A stretch of DNA of 64,000 bases from Trichuris trichiura. Its lineage: Eukaryota > Nematoda > Enoplea > Trichinellida > Trichuridae. A model generated the notes under the pieces. It did no database searches and had not been told where the DNA came from. It was given only the letters and a program-made list of their open reading frames with translations. Of this stretch, positions 12,188 through 25,035 are shown piece after piece. Each line of letters begins with the position of its first letter. Within the stretch, counting starts at the first letter, position 1. The DNA lies in contig JBAJFE010000059.1 in NCBI GenBank assembly GCA_037903355.1, forward strand, positions 62,001-126,000. Reading direction: 5' to 3'. Position numbers and translations under genes: made by a program.

Positions 12188-12374
12188 TTATTCTGAAATT
12201 TTCGCGGGATTTTTTAACCCGTTCTTGGTTAAACGTTTATTTTAAAAAACCTTTTTTAAAATAAACGTTTAACCAAGAACGGGTTAAAAAATCCGTTTAT
12301 TTTAAAAAAACGTTTTTTAAAATAAACGTTTAACCAAGAAAAGGTTAAAAAATCCCGCGAAAATTTCAGAATAA
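12188..12374. repeat. AT-rich foldback element with nested palindromes
   Basis: Outer 30-bp arms at 12190-12219 and 12343-12372 are reverse complements (GCGGGATTTTTTAACC and partner). Inside, TTCTTGGTTAAACGTTTATT and its complement alternate, so one strand can form two or three stacked hairpins. It has no coding capacity and looks like a foldback MITE. Confidence 0.75.
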
Positions 12375-12865
12375 TTTTTACTTTTGATGAAATTTAAAAA
12401 ATCGACTTTTAAGGCTGACAGAAACGCCAGTATATTAGCCGCCAGTTTTACTCATCTTATTTGCCGGTATGTAGAAAGAAGATGTTTTGTCATGTTTTGC
12501 TATATGTGAGCTTAACTATTAGCGAAACCAACCATTGAACTTTTAAGGAGCCGAAAACAACTACACTCTGCGTTAGCGAAAATAAATTATGATTTTTTCG
12601 GTAGACTGTTATGAAAAGCTAACGTTTTCGAAATAGAGAAAAAAAACAGGAGACGCTAGCTTGTACTGATATAAGGCAGTATTCTTTTTCTCGTTTTAAT
12701 CGCTGGCAAAGACTCATAGTACCCTGATTGAAACGAGAAAAAGTTAGCCGAACTGTTCGACTGACTTTTCATAAACAAACACAGTGGCGTTCAACAAAAC
12801 TTAAGTGCTATAGCGTCGAAGAATAACTATGTTACAACATTGCACGCCGTAAATGAACAGTTCGT

Positions 12866-14263
12866 TCAAAGTTTTGGCCGCGCTGCCGGCTCGTATCCGT
12901 TGCCTAAGCTTTGACTGAAGTCGTCCAAACTTCGCACTAAATCGTCAACACTTCTGCGGGCCTGCGCGTATTCGCTGTTCAACTTGATGGACAGATCTTC
13001 GTACTCTTTCTTTATGTTGCGAATAACCCATTCCATTGCTTGGCAACCCTGCAAAAAGGATAAGTAAAAAATGGGAAGTTACTTCAAAGCGACTAAGAGT
13101 ACCTTTTGCGCATTGAAACTAAACATTGACAGAATCATATTTTCCATATAGCTAATTAACGGAACGCCGTAAACGCTAACGTTAGCCGTTTGAGTCATCA
13201 GAGTCCTAAAAGGTAGGCAATGCTTACATGCCGCAGGATTAGGAAAAGTATTTTCTTACTTCGAACTATCTTTTGGATGTGGCTGGTAGTTTAGCGTTTC
13301 TTCGACGCACACAAAATTGCGGCAATTAAGCTGAAAACATTAAGTTGCCAACAGACCGACACGTTCAAATGGAATTGTACGCACATTCCGAGACTGAAGC
13401 ACCATTCGACGATTGGTCGCGTCGACTTCGGAATATTCTTGCGCATAGCTCGGATTCTTCAAACCAATAAGCTGAACAACGAAACAGGTAAGCCGAAGAG
13501 GGACATTTTGAAAAACCAAAAATGGCAATTACCGACGTTGCCCAATTGGGAATGCGCCATTCCGTTCGAATTAGACGCGTTGTTCTTAGAATTTTGTCCT
13601 CCCCAACGCTGCGATCCACGATGTCGATGCCGGTCACCTCAGGTTTCAACGGATTTGGATATTTCCGCCAAGCTGCGCGGGCAACGGTCTCCCAGTCATG
13701 ACTAGACACACAAATGAACATTGAACAAAAAAGAAGGAACATGTAGACTTCAACTATCAATGTGTACAGCCAAAAAACGAGCAACTTTATTTGAAACCGA
13801 ACACTGAATGCAGGATCTTTTCTAACGGGAAGTGGCTTCCTTCATTAAGCTCTTTTACGTTGGCGACTTGGCCGTTCGTTATCGTACCAGGAATCTGTTA
13901 ATAAGCTAAACAACTACTCTGTCTGAGGATAGACATGCGCTAACCAGGAAGAGTGTAAAATATAAGCAACTATACTTCGAAACTTTCGAAACGCTCCGGA
14001 GATACAGCTTTCCGAAAGCATCGAAATACAGTTAGTTACTTTCCGTATTTTTCCTAATAATCGCTTATCCGTCGACCGTTGGAGTAGTTGTTTAACTTAT
14101 TTACAGCGAGGCCGAAACGGAAACGATGTCAACGACTCTCGCCAAAGGAACAGAGTACTTACATAAGTTAGTAATCAATATCTGTGATATACATTTTATA
14201 ATTGACAAATAAGATAGGACAAACAAGCTTACTCAAAAGTATGCTCAGAGGACCACACCTTCA
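12866..14263 (-). CDS. PRELID3: PRELI domain-containing protein 3 (slowmo-like)
   Basis: Predicted mitochondrial intermembrane-space lipid-transfer protein; PRELI proteins work with the TRIAP1/Mdm35 partner. Minus-strand exons: 14263-14232, 13701-13533, 13471-13361, 13330-13260, 13205-13103, 13048-12866. Phases agree and give 222 aa; family members are about 190-220 aa. Exon 1 is only 32 nt and encodes MKVWSSEHTF, the family start, followed by HDWETVARAAWRKYPNP. Later landmarks are LIRTEWRIPNWATS, the YQPHPKD block and EAMEWVI-like QAMEWVIRNIKKE near the C-terminus. Intron 1 (530 bp) contains a decayed PLE terminal repeat; the other introns are 46-72 nt. I cannot separate PRELID3A from PRELID3B. 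Confidence 0.93.
13975..14135 (+). repeat. Decayed PLE terminal repeat in PRELID3 intron 1
   Basis: Aligns by eye with 6229-6380: TTTCCGAAAGC, then a spacer, then ACCGTTGGAGTAGTTGTTTA and TTATTTACAG at matching distances. The hammerhead core is no longer intact. Confidence 0.5.
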
Positions 14264-17200
14264 TCGCAAGCTGACATACATTGACTGCAAAACTAATAGT
14301 ACAGTACAGGAACGCAGGTTCTTAAAGATTTGCAGGAACAATAAAATTGATGGCTGATACGGAAAAGCTAAAAATAACAAAGTACTTGAGTTTAAAGCTT
14401 TTAAACGTATACCGTTAGTCACTGAGAACACTTTTGAAGCGACAAACACGCTACAGCGAAAAACGAATGTCTTGACGAACTCGAGTTTTTGTAACAACGC
14501 AATCGCGGGCAGTTTTGTTGACATGTCATTGCTTTTCTTAAAAGCGCAGTTTTTAGGATTGCGTGCGTCGTTACTACTGTCCCTTTTACCTAAGGATTAC
14601 ACGCATGGAATTTTTAACGATTTATGCGGAGGTTCGATTTAACCGACCTGAAAATAAAGATGGGAGCATGACTAGTGCTTTTTGAATTCCATAGCTTTTA
14701 AAAAGACTAATTTTCCTTACGAACGACGAAGCTGACGCGTTGCGTATGCGATGCTGTTCGTTGATTGTTTCGACAGTTGCTCTGATTAACTGCGTGGAAA
14801 TGTAATGCAGAAAGATAGATCGCTTTTTACAATATTTCGTTTGACAAAGTCGAGTCACAATATTCGTCAAACTTCATTCCGTCAACGATGCATTTTACAA
14901 CAAGTTCTGTCGTCTAGCTGGTGATTTTCCATCGACTTTTAGAAACATTCCGCTGCTCCATTAATATCTAAACTTGACTGTTGTCCGTCGTATTGCTCTA
15001 CAAGTGGCATTAACTTACATTGTCGTCGTATGTGCGACTGTTGATGCAAAAAAGAGGAGGCCTACAGAAGACTAAACTCTTTTTGCTTATCTTTAGCATT
15101 CATGGCTTGAAGAGATCAACAAACCAATAGAATTACGAAAACCTAATAATTTTTGAATCCGTAACTTTTTGTAATCGCTCCTTTATCTGTTTAATGCTTT
15201 GACTTTTTTTACCCTTACTGTGGGTACATCCACGTTTTAGTCGTTCTTACTTGTCGAATTTCTCTTCGCAGTTGCGAATGGTCGAAATGCAACGTTTGGA
15301 AAAAAAATATAGCGTGGCTACGAGTTCTTCCTTTTATTCCCTTCTCTGCCACACTGTCTTTTTGAATCGCGCGTCAGAAGGAGGCTACTTCGAAGTTTAA
15401 TTTTCATTTGGACTCCTAAACCTTAGGCATTGTTATTTTGAAAATGGCTTAGGATATGACACCTATATTTGTCGCGCGTTGTCGGTATGTCTATTTTAGT
15501 CGATAGATTTAGTCACCGAAGATCGGTTTTGTTCTATATCACGCCAGTGTATCCGGTTATTAAAAAAATTCACTCCTAAAATGAACTCCGGAGCTTTGGA
15601 ATCGGATTGCATTTGTAAAAATATGCCGCGTCAAAACAGCATGGAATCTAAGCGGTAAGCTAGACTGCCTTTGCTACTGTACCTGCGCACATTTTAACAT
15701 GTACAGTTTCTCATGCCTGTCGACTTGTATAAGTGTTGACATTTGCTTCTTAGGGAGTGGCTAAGTGGACATGTTAGCTCGTCGTGTTCCTTATATCGAG
15801 AGTACATACCTAATACATTTAACTCGTTTGCGGCTCGTTCGATTCCGCAGCGCGTAGTGCATTTATCACCATGCGGTTCTGAAGTTTAACAAAGACGGTA
15901 TAGCAGCTAGTTATGTTGTTGTTTGGACTGCTGCTTCCCGGTGTGCCGCGTTGATGGCTTTTGTCTCTTAGTTTTACATGTTATTATGGCTGTGTAAAAG
16001 CCGTCTACCGTCAGGTTGTCGACCAACGTTGCCTCCTTTGTTTATACCTGTGCCCTGTCAAGCAAAACGCACTGTGGTTGTTGACAGCAGCAAAGACGAT
16101 AGAAGTATTCACGTGCCGGATGGGCGAAGTGGCCAAGTATGTTAAGTGGATTTTCCTTACCCAGTTATCTCGACGACCAGGATGAACAGTTGTACCCTGA
16201 ATAACGCTCTGGGCAGAACGATACAAGCGTCGCGCCTTAAACATCCAGAACGATATGTGTAGCCATCCTGTGGCATGCTGCAGCTTCCAATTCAGCAGAA
16301 ATGATATGAACTGTATGGCCCTTTCGTCCTTCCGTATTTCTATCCTGATCTGGCCTTCGTTACGCTCATCAGGAAGAAGTCATGGCTAGGAAATAACATT
16401 GAGTGAGCATGGAATTTCGGCTCTTTGGATATTCAATGGGTGCACATTTGGAATGGTCATTGTATTAAACGATATGAATGAGATCTGACGTTTCGTTTTG
16501 ACTTACAAGCCTGAAACACTGACGCATCGGTTCCGACGATAATCCAGGAAGATAGTAGCGGCGCTGGGAAGGACAAAGGGCCGAGCAGGTAGTTAGGCGG
16601 CCCTTCATCGTAGCCTTGAAAATGCTGTCGATGTTGTCTCCATGAAAAGTGAAGAATTAGACAACATGGAGCTGACGAAAGCGCGAAATGATATTAACAA
16701 GGACGCTCAAAAGTGGAGCCAGTGGCCACGAAAAATCATATTTTCGAAACTTGCCAGCCAAACAGACATTTGGTGAGGACGATAGTAAAGTACTGGAGAA
16801 AGAATACTGATGATATTGTTGCTGAAATGGGTTACCACATGAAGCCTATCGAACCAGCCGATGAAGACCGTTGAATGATATGGAGTTGCAACCGGCTGTA
16901 GGCTTGACCAGCGGTGCAGCCAAGTTGGTCCTTATTTAGTGATAGTGCAATTGATTGCTTACTGCTTTCGTTGCATCCCTTTCCTTTACCCTTCGTAAAA
17001 TCCACTCATGTATTTGTCTGTGGAACACTGTGCTTCGTGCCGGTTCCAATGCATTAATATCTACGCCGTCGACTTTACATTAGTCGCGTAATATGTCATC
17101 AAGTATCCGTGTTGAATATTGGGTGCTGCGTAATATCTTACGTAGCATTCCGCCCTTCTTGACGGTTGATAAAATAAATTGTTGGCTATACCTATGGCTA

Positions 17201-17417
17201 TCAAAGCTTTGCATCCTGTTTGCACAGGAAAAGCTTCAAAATCCTGCTGCATGTAACAACATAGGCAATTGCGCTAACTCAGTGGGGTTTTCGGCTCTTA
17301 CCTGACCTATAATCACTGTTGAAATGTTCGCAATAAAAATATGTTTACCAGACGCAGGCAATACAGTTACGGACTAATTTTTAAAACAGCAAAAAATTGT
17401 ATAGCTGCGAACATGCT

Positions 17418-17451
<34 letters not shown>

Positions 17452-17505
17452 TCATAATGAAGAAGTTTATTACGGATAATTCCCGTTTGTTATGTATATA
17501 GAAGC
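14264..17505. other. Intergenic DNA with dispersed repeat copy
   Basis: No exon recognised. From about 15690 to 16500 it matches a second copy downstream (19750-20670) at moderate identity. A (TA)n microsatellite lies at 17420-17450. Confidence 0.5.
15690..16500 (+). repeat. Dispersed repeat, copy 1
   Basis: Shares ordered landmarks with 19750-20670 in the same orientation: GTACCTGCGCACA near the start, GCTCATCAGGAAGAAGTCAT then GGCTAG, and AACGATAT...AATCAGATCTG-like sequence near the end. The two copies flank the PLE at 17506-19565. There is no open frame and the family is unknown. Confidence 0.45.
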
Positions 17506-17515
17506 ACTCCGGAGC

Positions 17516-17543
17516 TTTCGGGTCATTCGAGACCCGTCATCAG
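17516..17543 (-). ncRNA. Hammerhead-ribozyme-like core at PLE 3' end
   Basis: Minus strand: CTGATGA, CGGGTC, TCGAAT loop, GACCCG, AAAGCTCCGGAG. It lies on the element's sense strand downstream of the endonuclease, as in endonuclease-bearing PLEs. Same C/G pairing caveat as the other cores. Confidence 0.7.
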
Positions 17544-17889
17544 CGGTCTTAAGTTGTTGATATGATTCGTGGCAGCAAGTGCCCTAATGTTTCTGAAGAT
17601 TTTAAAGCGGGCATTTTTTAAAGTTTTTCGTTGGTCGGTTCTGGTATCTGAGTCTGTCAGCGCACTTCTATTTCTTGTTCCGTATGTCTTGTAGATTGTG
17701 TCTTTGTTGGGTAGTTTCGAACATTTTTTGTTGTCGGCTCACTGTTTTTTCATTTTGCATTCATTTTTCTTTCTTTCTTTCTTTCTTCTTTTTTCTTTTT
17801 CTTTTTCTTTCCTTGTTCCATATATATTGCAGTTCTATCCATTTCCATTTGTTCTAATTAGTTCTTTTTTCTTTCCGGGCTATTGTACT

Positions 17890-19562
17890 TCATCTGGTGA
17901 GTGTGCAACAACTATACCGCGTCACAATATTTGTCCAAATCCCACTTATGTCCACTCCTTGATCGCGGTTGTATGTCCTATTGTGTCTGACATATAGTGC
18001 TTCTTTAATTCTTCTTAACCGTAGATTGTTTTCGTAACATAAAACTTTTGGGTGGAGTGGTTGGGTACATTGCGTCGCATGCTCCACCACAGCAGAGGCT
18101 TGTTTGGCTTTTTCCATTGTAATTTTTGGGTCTACGATTGGTCTGCCTCGCTGTGCGGTTAAATTGGTGCCATTGTTAAGTATGGCTTTCGCGTTATTGT
18201 AACTTGTGAGTTTTTTTTATGTGTTCGTTAAATCTATGCTCTAGAGTGTTTCCCGTTTCACCAATATAAATCCCTGAGCAAGAACATTCAACCGCGTATA
18301 TTAATCCTGTCTTTTTGTTTTCGGGGATTTTAGTTTTGTCTGTGCGAAGAATTGCCCTGAGGTTGGGCGAACTCTTGAAAAAAACTCTGAAGCCTAATCT
18401 TTTTCCTAATTGGACAATCTTTTCGCCTAAACCTGCCGCATTAGGAATAACCAGACAAGTGTCGTGCGGAGTGTTTTGCTCTGGAGACTCACGTGTGCGA
18501 AGCTTGTGGTTGAGCACTTGGTATTAGGATAGCCGTTTTTGTCGAAGATTTTTCTAATGTAGTTAATTTCTGGTTGGAGATATTCGGGACTGCATAAATT
18601 GAATGCTCTGTCTATCATTCCGGAGAGGATACCACGCATTACTGATCGTGGGTGATGTGATGAAAAATTGAGGTGCTGATCTGTGTGCGTGGGTTTTCTA
18701 TACTCTCTGGTTTTAAGGCCTTCGCTTCAGCGAATAATTAAGGCGTCTAGAAAGGGTAAGGTTTTGTTATCTTCTTTTTCCATTGTGAAGACTATTTGGT
18801 CAGGACGGACGTTGTTGAGGAATTGTAGAAATTGTTCTTCTTTTCCAGCTTTTATAATGACAAAGATGTCGTCTACGTATCTTTTAAACAAGCGTGGAGC
18901 TATGTGTCTGTCTATAGTTCTGAACATTTGTCTTTCAAAGTTTTCCATAAAAATTTCCGCTAATACAGCGGATAGGGGGCTTCCCATAGGTACTCCGTTA
19001 GATTGTTTATAGAACTTGTTATCAAAAGTGAAGTAATTGCCTTCTTGCATGCAAAACGAAACCAGCTTGACAATGTGAAAGGGATTTAATTTAGTTCTGC
19101 TGGGTAGATTTGTGTCCGTGCGGAGGAGATTGTGTAAGGTCTCTAGGGTGTCTGATATTGGGATGCTGGGAAATAAGTCTTTTACATCATAGCTGACTAA
19201 AATCTCGTCGGGTTCCAAACAATAGTTTCTTATTTCGTTGACGAGCGTTTTGCTGTTTTTGACAAAGGATGGTTCCTTGCCTGTTAGAGGTTTGATGATC
19301 TTACTTAAGTATCTACTGAGTTCAGTGGTGATGCTGTTAATTGTGGAGACTATCGGTCTCAGCGGGATATCTGGTTTGTGTACTTTTGGGAAACCATAGA
19401 GCTCGGGGGGTCTGAAGTTCGATGCAAACTTAAGATATGTTGTCATTTTGGTGATAGCAGGTTCTTTGGTTTCTGTGGCATATGTAATGAGAAAAGATCG
19501 GAGATTTTTTCAGGAAACTTCTGTAGGGTCGGTTGGTAGAGGGGTATAATTGCTGGTGTTCA
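17890..19562 (-). pseudogene. Penelope reverse transcriptase plus GIY-YIG endonuclease (frameshifted)
   Basis: Frame 19446-18727 holds the palm: GFPKVHKPDIPLRPIVS, VSYDVKDLFPSIP, NGVPMGSPLSAVLAEI and the catalytic YVDDIFVI. The frame then shifts into [18 protein letters not shown] (about 18680), again into the endonuclease core (GLIYAVECSCSGIYIGETG, about 18300) and again into the C-terminal block (HPKVLCYENN, about 18040). At least three indels are needed to connect them. Confidence 0.88.
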
Positions 19563-19749
19563 AGATAGCTGTTCAATATATATATATATCATAATCATAT
19601 ATATATATATGTAGCAAGGGCAGCTCGTTCTAAAAGTCGACGGGATAATTGAAGAAAGATGTGTTAAATAAACCACCTGGTAGAAAGGTTTAAGGTGAGG
19701 GGATAAATTCTAATAATTTAAACTGTTAACGTTAATGCTCTTTCTACAG

Positions 19750-20670
19750 TAGCAGCTGTACCTGCGCACACTTTAAAGAATGCATGCCTTCGTGCTTCCT
19801 TTCTAACATGATTATCAACGTTTGCTGTTGAGAAGTGGTTGAATTCATTCGTCGGTTTATGACGTTGCTCCGCGTCACCCTGCTCGCTATCCATTCAACT
19901 ACTGTAAGATTCCATGGGTTGGTTGTGGCCGGGCGCTGAAATTAAACAAGGTGGACCAACAAGTTACTCTGCTGCTTGGATTGTTAATTCTAAACACCCC
20001 GCAAAGACGATATTTGTCTGTTGGTTGAAGACTGTTTTCATGGTGTAATTTCGTATGCCGTTCACTCTGACTGTTTGCAAGATATGAGCGCGGAGGAGAT
20101 TGCACCGGAGCATTGTTTTGCTACAGATGCCTGTCCTTTTAAGCGAAACCCATTGGTATATTTTTCCTCTTATAAAATATTCGGTGCAGCATGTTAGAAC
20201 GCGAATGGAAAATGTGGCACGTGAATGATATAATGGCGACTGCTGTTATGTGCAAGTTTGAATGCACCATCAATGACTGATCCTGTAACGTACGCGGAAT
20301 AGTATTGAAGGATCAGCAACAATGATATTTACAGCATGATGGCTGAACAGCTTTTTAGAGGTACTGTTTCAACATTCGCGTTTCGAACACTGAAAGCAGC
20401 TGTGAATGATATGTTGTACGGCAGTACGTAGCTTATTGTTCCAATGAAAAATGATATGAGCTGCGAACGACATCGCACATTCAGGATACCCTTTTTCTTT
20501 TCCTGGTTAGCTAGCCATTATGCTCATCAGGAAGAAGTCATGGCTAGAAGATAATGTTGGACCAAAAGAAGCATCGCATATTTTGGTCTTCTATAGCAGC
20601 TGACTTGAAACGGTATCATTGTTTCAAACGATATTAATCAGATCTGGTCTTGTATTTTGTTCTCGACACA
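19750..20670 (+). repeat. Dispersed repeat, copy 2
   Basis: Second copy of the repeat described at 15690-16500, with the same order of landmarks and diverged by many substitutions and indels. No coding capacity seen. Confidence 0.45.
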
Positions 20671-23600
20671 CCTCATCTTGCCCTTAGGATTTCCATCTTC
20701 ACTCCGATGAGAGTGAAGTTTGACAATAAAACACATTTCTTTGCGTTAAGTCCATTCGTGGCAATGCAATGATTCCCAGCGGGGGACCCAGAGCTCCCTG
20801 GAAGCTAAGGAGGCTTTTGGGGATCCCCGCTTGTACATATACATCTTTTTTCTAATATAACTTTTCTCGTGAAAACAGTAAGCGATTTCTCGGTGCCATG
20901 GAACGTGGACAGACGAACTTGCCATCCGCATAGCTTGGAACTTCTGAATTTATAGAACCCTGCCGCGTTCTAGCTAAGTCGCAGACAATTCGTAGAGGCA
21001 TATGGTGCTCCTTCAATGGTCGGATGCCATCGGGGTTTTATATCTCACCTGAAACGTTCAGTTCCAAATGTTTTGGCAATATGGCTTGTGCCCTATCGCT
21101 AACGACGGAATCAGTTGAAGTTTAAAAGCTCCTATCATTTGTATGCTGTTACGTTCTTTTACTTACAATGGGAATAAAGCGCTCTTTTTTCTTGTGGTAA
21201 AACTGCGGGTCCGTCATAAGACGCTCCATCTTCATGCCAGGTATCGATTGCAAATCTTGACTACAAGTCCGATAAGTCTTAACAGGAAACTTTTGTCACA
21301 GAAGCCTATTTTAAAGACGAAGGTTTGGCAGTTGCATAAGAAAAAAGTTTCGACCAATTCCATTTGACCATGGAACCTTTTTGGCCTACCTTCACACACA
21401 GTAGGGAATACTCAGCAATATAGGTCGTCTGAAATACTTAGACCGTGTGACTGACTAAAAGGCATTGCACATATGGCGGGAACTAGATTAGGATTCGTTA
21501 CTGTCTTTTCCATATAGCATAGATCGATGCCAGCGTCGAACTTTTAAATTGAAAAGTTTTAAAATACAGATTAAAGGTTCGCTCTTAGAATTAGCGTTCG
21601 TCATTATTCAGAGTTAAGGCTGTTCTACCGCTATGCTGAAGTACGAAAGAACCTTGATGATTACAACAAGATTTTCCGGAGGGTGGTTGTTAACTCAGAG
21701 TTTTTGTTATACTCGAGGGTCTGCTTACCCTATCACGCTGCCCTGGGTTTCATGCACTTTAAAAAAACTTGGCTGTACGATTTGAGCAGTACACGCTGAA
21801 TTATTGATAAGTATTAATAATTTGTTTGCCCTCCTATTTCTGCCACCTTTGCTATCAGGCGGAAGAAAAGTACCGAAATGTCATTCGCAGGTTCAATATC
21901 TCCGGAACAAAGTCGCGGTTGTTGAGTCCCGGCTGTTTCGCAATTTACCGCTTCCGAACGGTAGCTATGTATTGTATGTGTTCACCGCCTCCTATCTTAT
22001 TACATCCAGTGCGTAGATATGCGAGTTTTGCATTGTTGCTCCGTAAAATCCGAATCAGAATGCGGTAACGCAAAAAACAAAAGAAAGAATTGACCATTGC
22101 TCCAAAAATTAAGCGCAAATCATCAACAGGAAATTGATGCACTTTTCGGGCGGTATCGCTTCTCGACAGGACTAGCTGTTTACCAAAGTTTATCAATTGT
22201 TAATTTGAAATTGGTCTTGCTGGCGGGATAGGTTAAAAATCGATGCTAGAATAAGGTTAGTTCATTTGCATTGAGCAGATGGAGTTACGTTTTCCTCCTC
22301 CGTATTAAGAAGCTAGCTGTTGTTGACAAAGTTCCTTAAATGAGCTAATAACCCGTCTTGCAATAGCCCGCCTCCTTTTGCGGCGCAACATTTACCGAAC
22401 AAGAGTGTGGAAACTAAAGTGGAGACTGCTTCTCGACGTAGCAGTTAGAATATGCGCTATTACAATATTACTGTTGCTCCAGTTGTAACAGGTTTGTCGC
22501 GTGGTCATGTTTTTGGGCCCAATCCAGGTTTCTGCACGTAGTCTACAAGTGAACAGGTTCTATTCTTCACACAGACGTTAGCTCACGCACGTTGACTGCC
22601 GGTAGCAGCTTATAGCAAATTAAAATGGAGCGCATTTCTCAGTAAAAGTACCAAATGAAGAACAAGTTCTTACCCGTCAATAACATTTCGCTTGCCATCG
22701 GTACTGTTTGAAGAAAACTAGTGTAGTGCAGTTTTTTCCGTCGAAAAAATATACAGATTTTTTGACAGCCGGTCAGGCTTCTTCGTTAAGAATAATTTGA
22801 CTAGATGGAGTGTACAACTAATCCAACCTCTAACATGGCAACTGCTTTGCTTAGCTGCTTATGGTGGCCATGGAAAAAAAATAGCAGATGGCGCCATCAT
22901 CGAACGGTTATTGTTAAATTCAATAAAAAGTTGGTTTGTCACTTAAACTTGTAGAACATCCATTCTTGATAATTTTTCAATATCTCTCAGCAATAAGATT
23001 GACTTGAGAGCATTAATTTCAAGACTTAATTGAGAATATGGAATTTCGTTTTGAGCATTTACACTTTCGTCGTAACGTTACGGCCTTATATTCAACTAAA
23101 GCCAAGCGCAATCAAAAAAATATTAACGAAATATTAGAACTTCGACGTCACGCAGAGCTTTGCAAGGGAGCTCGGAAAAAAGTTTGCGCGCGTAAAGGTA
23201 AACCTGAAGTAAAAAAGGAAGTGACGTTTATGGGCCCAGAACTGGCTCCCAATTAGGATGAAATAATTTGGGGGCGAAAAGCAGCTTTCTTTGTCGGGAA
23301 ATAATAGAACTAATACCGTTTGCATTCTTGTAAGTTTCGGCCCTTGCGGAAACTTGATTTAGCCTTTGAGAGCAGTACGTGCACTTCCGCGACGTCTCGT
23401 CCCGCCGGCGAACTATTTTTCAACACTTTCAACTTGCGGGTGTTCACGTGACTTTCGCCTTTTAAAATACCGTTTGTATTACGAAATTTCGAAAGCACCA
23501 ATGCTGGCAGCCGCACTTCAAGCTAATCAATAAGAAATTTGTCCACCCGTCTCAACTCGTATTGCTGCTTTTTTCTAAGTTCACCTAAAGAGTAATGAAG

Positions 23601-25035
23601 TTGCACGTTACTAATTTGTCCCGCTTCCTTTTCAACGAGCCTTTCCTTGTACGAAAAGTTTCATTTTGCCTTTTCAGCTCGGGAAAAGGTTATATTTCAG
23701 AAATCCGGTTTTCGGGGAACATAGAATACCAAGCCGGCTTTGTGTTTTTGATATCGTTGCGATAATTGCTACACTCGGATGAATGAAAATCGATGGCAAA
23801 AAACGCACCGCGTTGCACAGTAGCTACGTAGCGTCTGGAAATGCCCTCGTTGCCGAAGAAACCGGATTATTGTGCAGCGCGCGGTAGTTTCGTAACACTG
23901 ACTTCTGTTTACCTAAACAGGGCAACGGTGCTAGTCGTCGAAAATAGGTAATACGGTTGTTTTAATGTTTTGAAATAAGCTATCGAAACTGTCTACCGCT
24001 TCGGTGACATCATTGGTCGACGTCTAGAAATGCTTGACTTTGCTCAGAAGTTGGGCACTTATTCTAGCTTGTCGTGTATATATATCATTGCAAGTTATTT
24101 TGCGTGTGACTATTATGCTGAACGTTTTGGTCAATTAGGTCCCATGTTTAGTAGTCATTGTCATCCTGCTTTTAATCTAATCAACCGTATCTCCAATGAC
24201 AGTAAAGGTAATCAGACTTTATTCAACCGTCTCTTGAACGAATAGTTGTTGTGAAGAGGCAAAGATTGCTAGAGGAAGTCTGATGACTCACCTTTGTCTA
24301 CTAGGTAGTCAAAGGTGCTTAATAACTTATTTCATCTTTATTAATTTTCATTTGGTACTATCATACTGGTATGATAATGTATTGACGCGTGAACTTCGCC
24401 TCAAATGCGCTGCTATTGCCAAATCTGTTTTAAACGTTGGTTTTGTTTCCTCTTCTCGATTCTTTTTTCACCTGCCTACGTGCTACTGTTTTTTCTTTTT
24501 TTTCTCTCTTTATTCTTTCTTCTCGCCAGTATTCTCTCCAAATATGTTATATTCCTCCGTTTTCTTTGTTTGTTTCCCATTCGTCTTTAGCATTCTTTTT
24601 ATAGTCTTTTTAAATTCTATTTTTCTTTTTTATTTAGTTTTTTGATTCATTATTACTTTTATTCCATCCTTATCTTTTTTCCTAATTTTTTGCATCTTGT
24701 CTGAGCCGGCCCGCACCGCCACGCACTGTAATTGCTTTCTGATCCTCCGCCTTCTCGCCGTCTTCTTTATTGGGCAGAAATTGCGTACACACTCTCTTTT
24801 AATATCTTTTACATATTCATTTTTTATTTATCCTTTTTTTAAATTATGAACTCTTCGTAACAGGTTGTCTTTGTTTGTGAATCCTTTTTACGGCAGTCGA
24901 ACAAAAGTTCCATATCTGCAAGCTTTGGAAGCGCGTAATGATAAGCCGTAATTCCTACTTCCGGTTTGAATTCTCTTTTTTCTCTTTCAAGCAGAATGCG
25001 CCCTGAGTTAAATGCCTATATCTTATCAATGCGCG

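Larger units (their letters stand above)
9418..12865. other. Repeat-rich intergenic DNA
   Basis: Spacer between the convergent genes MPPE1 and PRELID3. It contains a decayed PLE terminal-repeat piece near 9740-9790 (matching the reverse complement of about 4745-4795), the hammerhead foldback at 9838-10070 and the AT-rich foldback at 12188-12374. No coding exon is supported. Confidence 0.55.
17506..19565 (-). mobile_element. Penelope-like retroelement, 5'-truncated
   Basis: On the minus strand, from about 19565: a conserved pre-RT block (YTPLPTDPTEV), reverse transcriptase, linker, GIY-YIG endonuclease, a pyrimidine-rich tract (17750-17880 on the plus strand) and a hammerhead-like core at 17543-17516. 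Several frameshifts and a stop near 19517 show that it is inactive. The 5' end stops near an AT microsatellite (19577-19611). Confidence 0.88.

Noticed and set aside
13799..13905. Minus-strand exon-like frame (IPGTITNGQVANVKELNEG onward) behind a CAG acceptor
   Set aside because: It lies inside PRELID3 intron 1, its phase from exon 1 gives an early stop, and I recognise no family.
16360..16395. CTGATGAG on the minus strand, repeated near 20530
   Set aside because: The following bases form no proper stem II plus GAAA in either copy; it belongs to the dispersed repeat.
17698..17997. 99-codon Phe/Ser-rich frame
   Set aside because: It is the antisense of a pyrimidine tract in the PLE tail and so low-complexity.
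23038..23256. 72-codon Lys/Arg-rich frame on the plus strand
   Set aside because: No homology, no splice context and no neighbouring exon; length is within chance for this base composition.
24275..24325. CTGATGA followed by an 8-bp stem, a possible ninth hammerhead
   Set aside because: GAAA is missing after the stem and the pairing does not fit the hammerhead core.
24283..24660. 120-codon Phe-rich hydrophobic frame
   Set aside because: Produced by a T-rich tract; no start context, splice or homology support.
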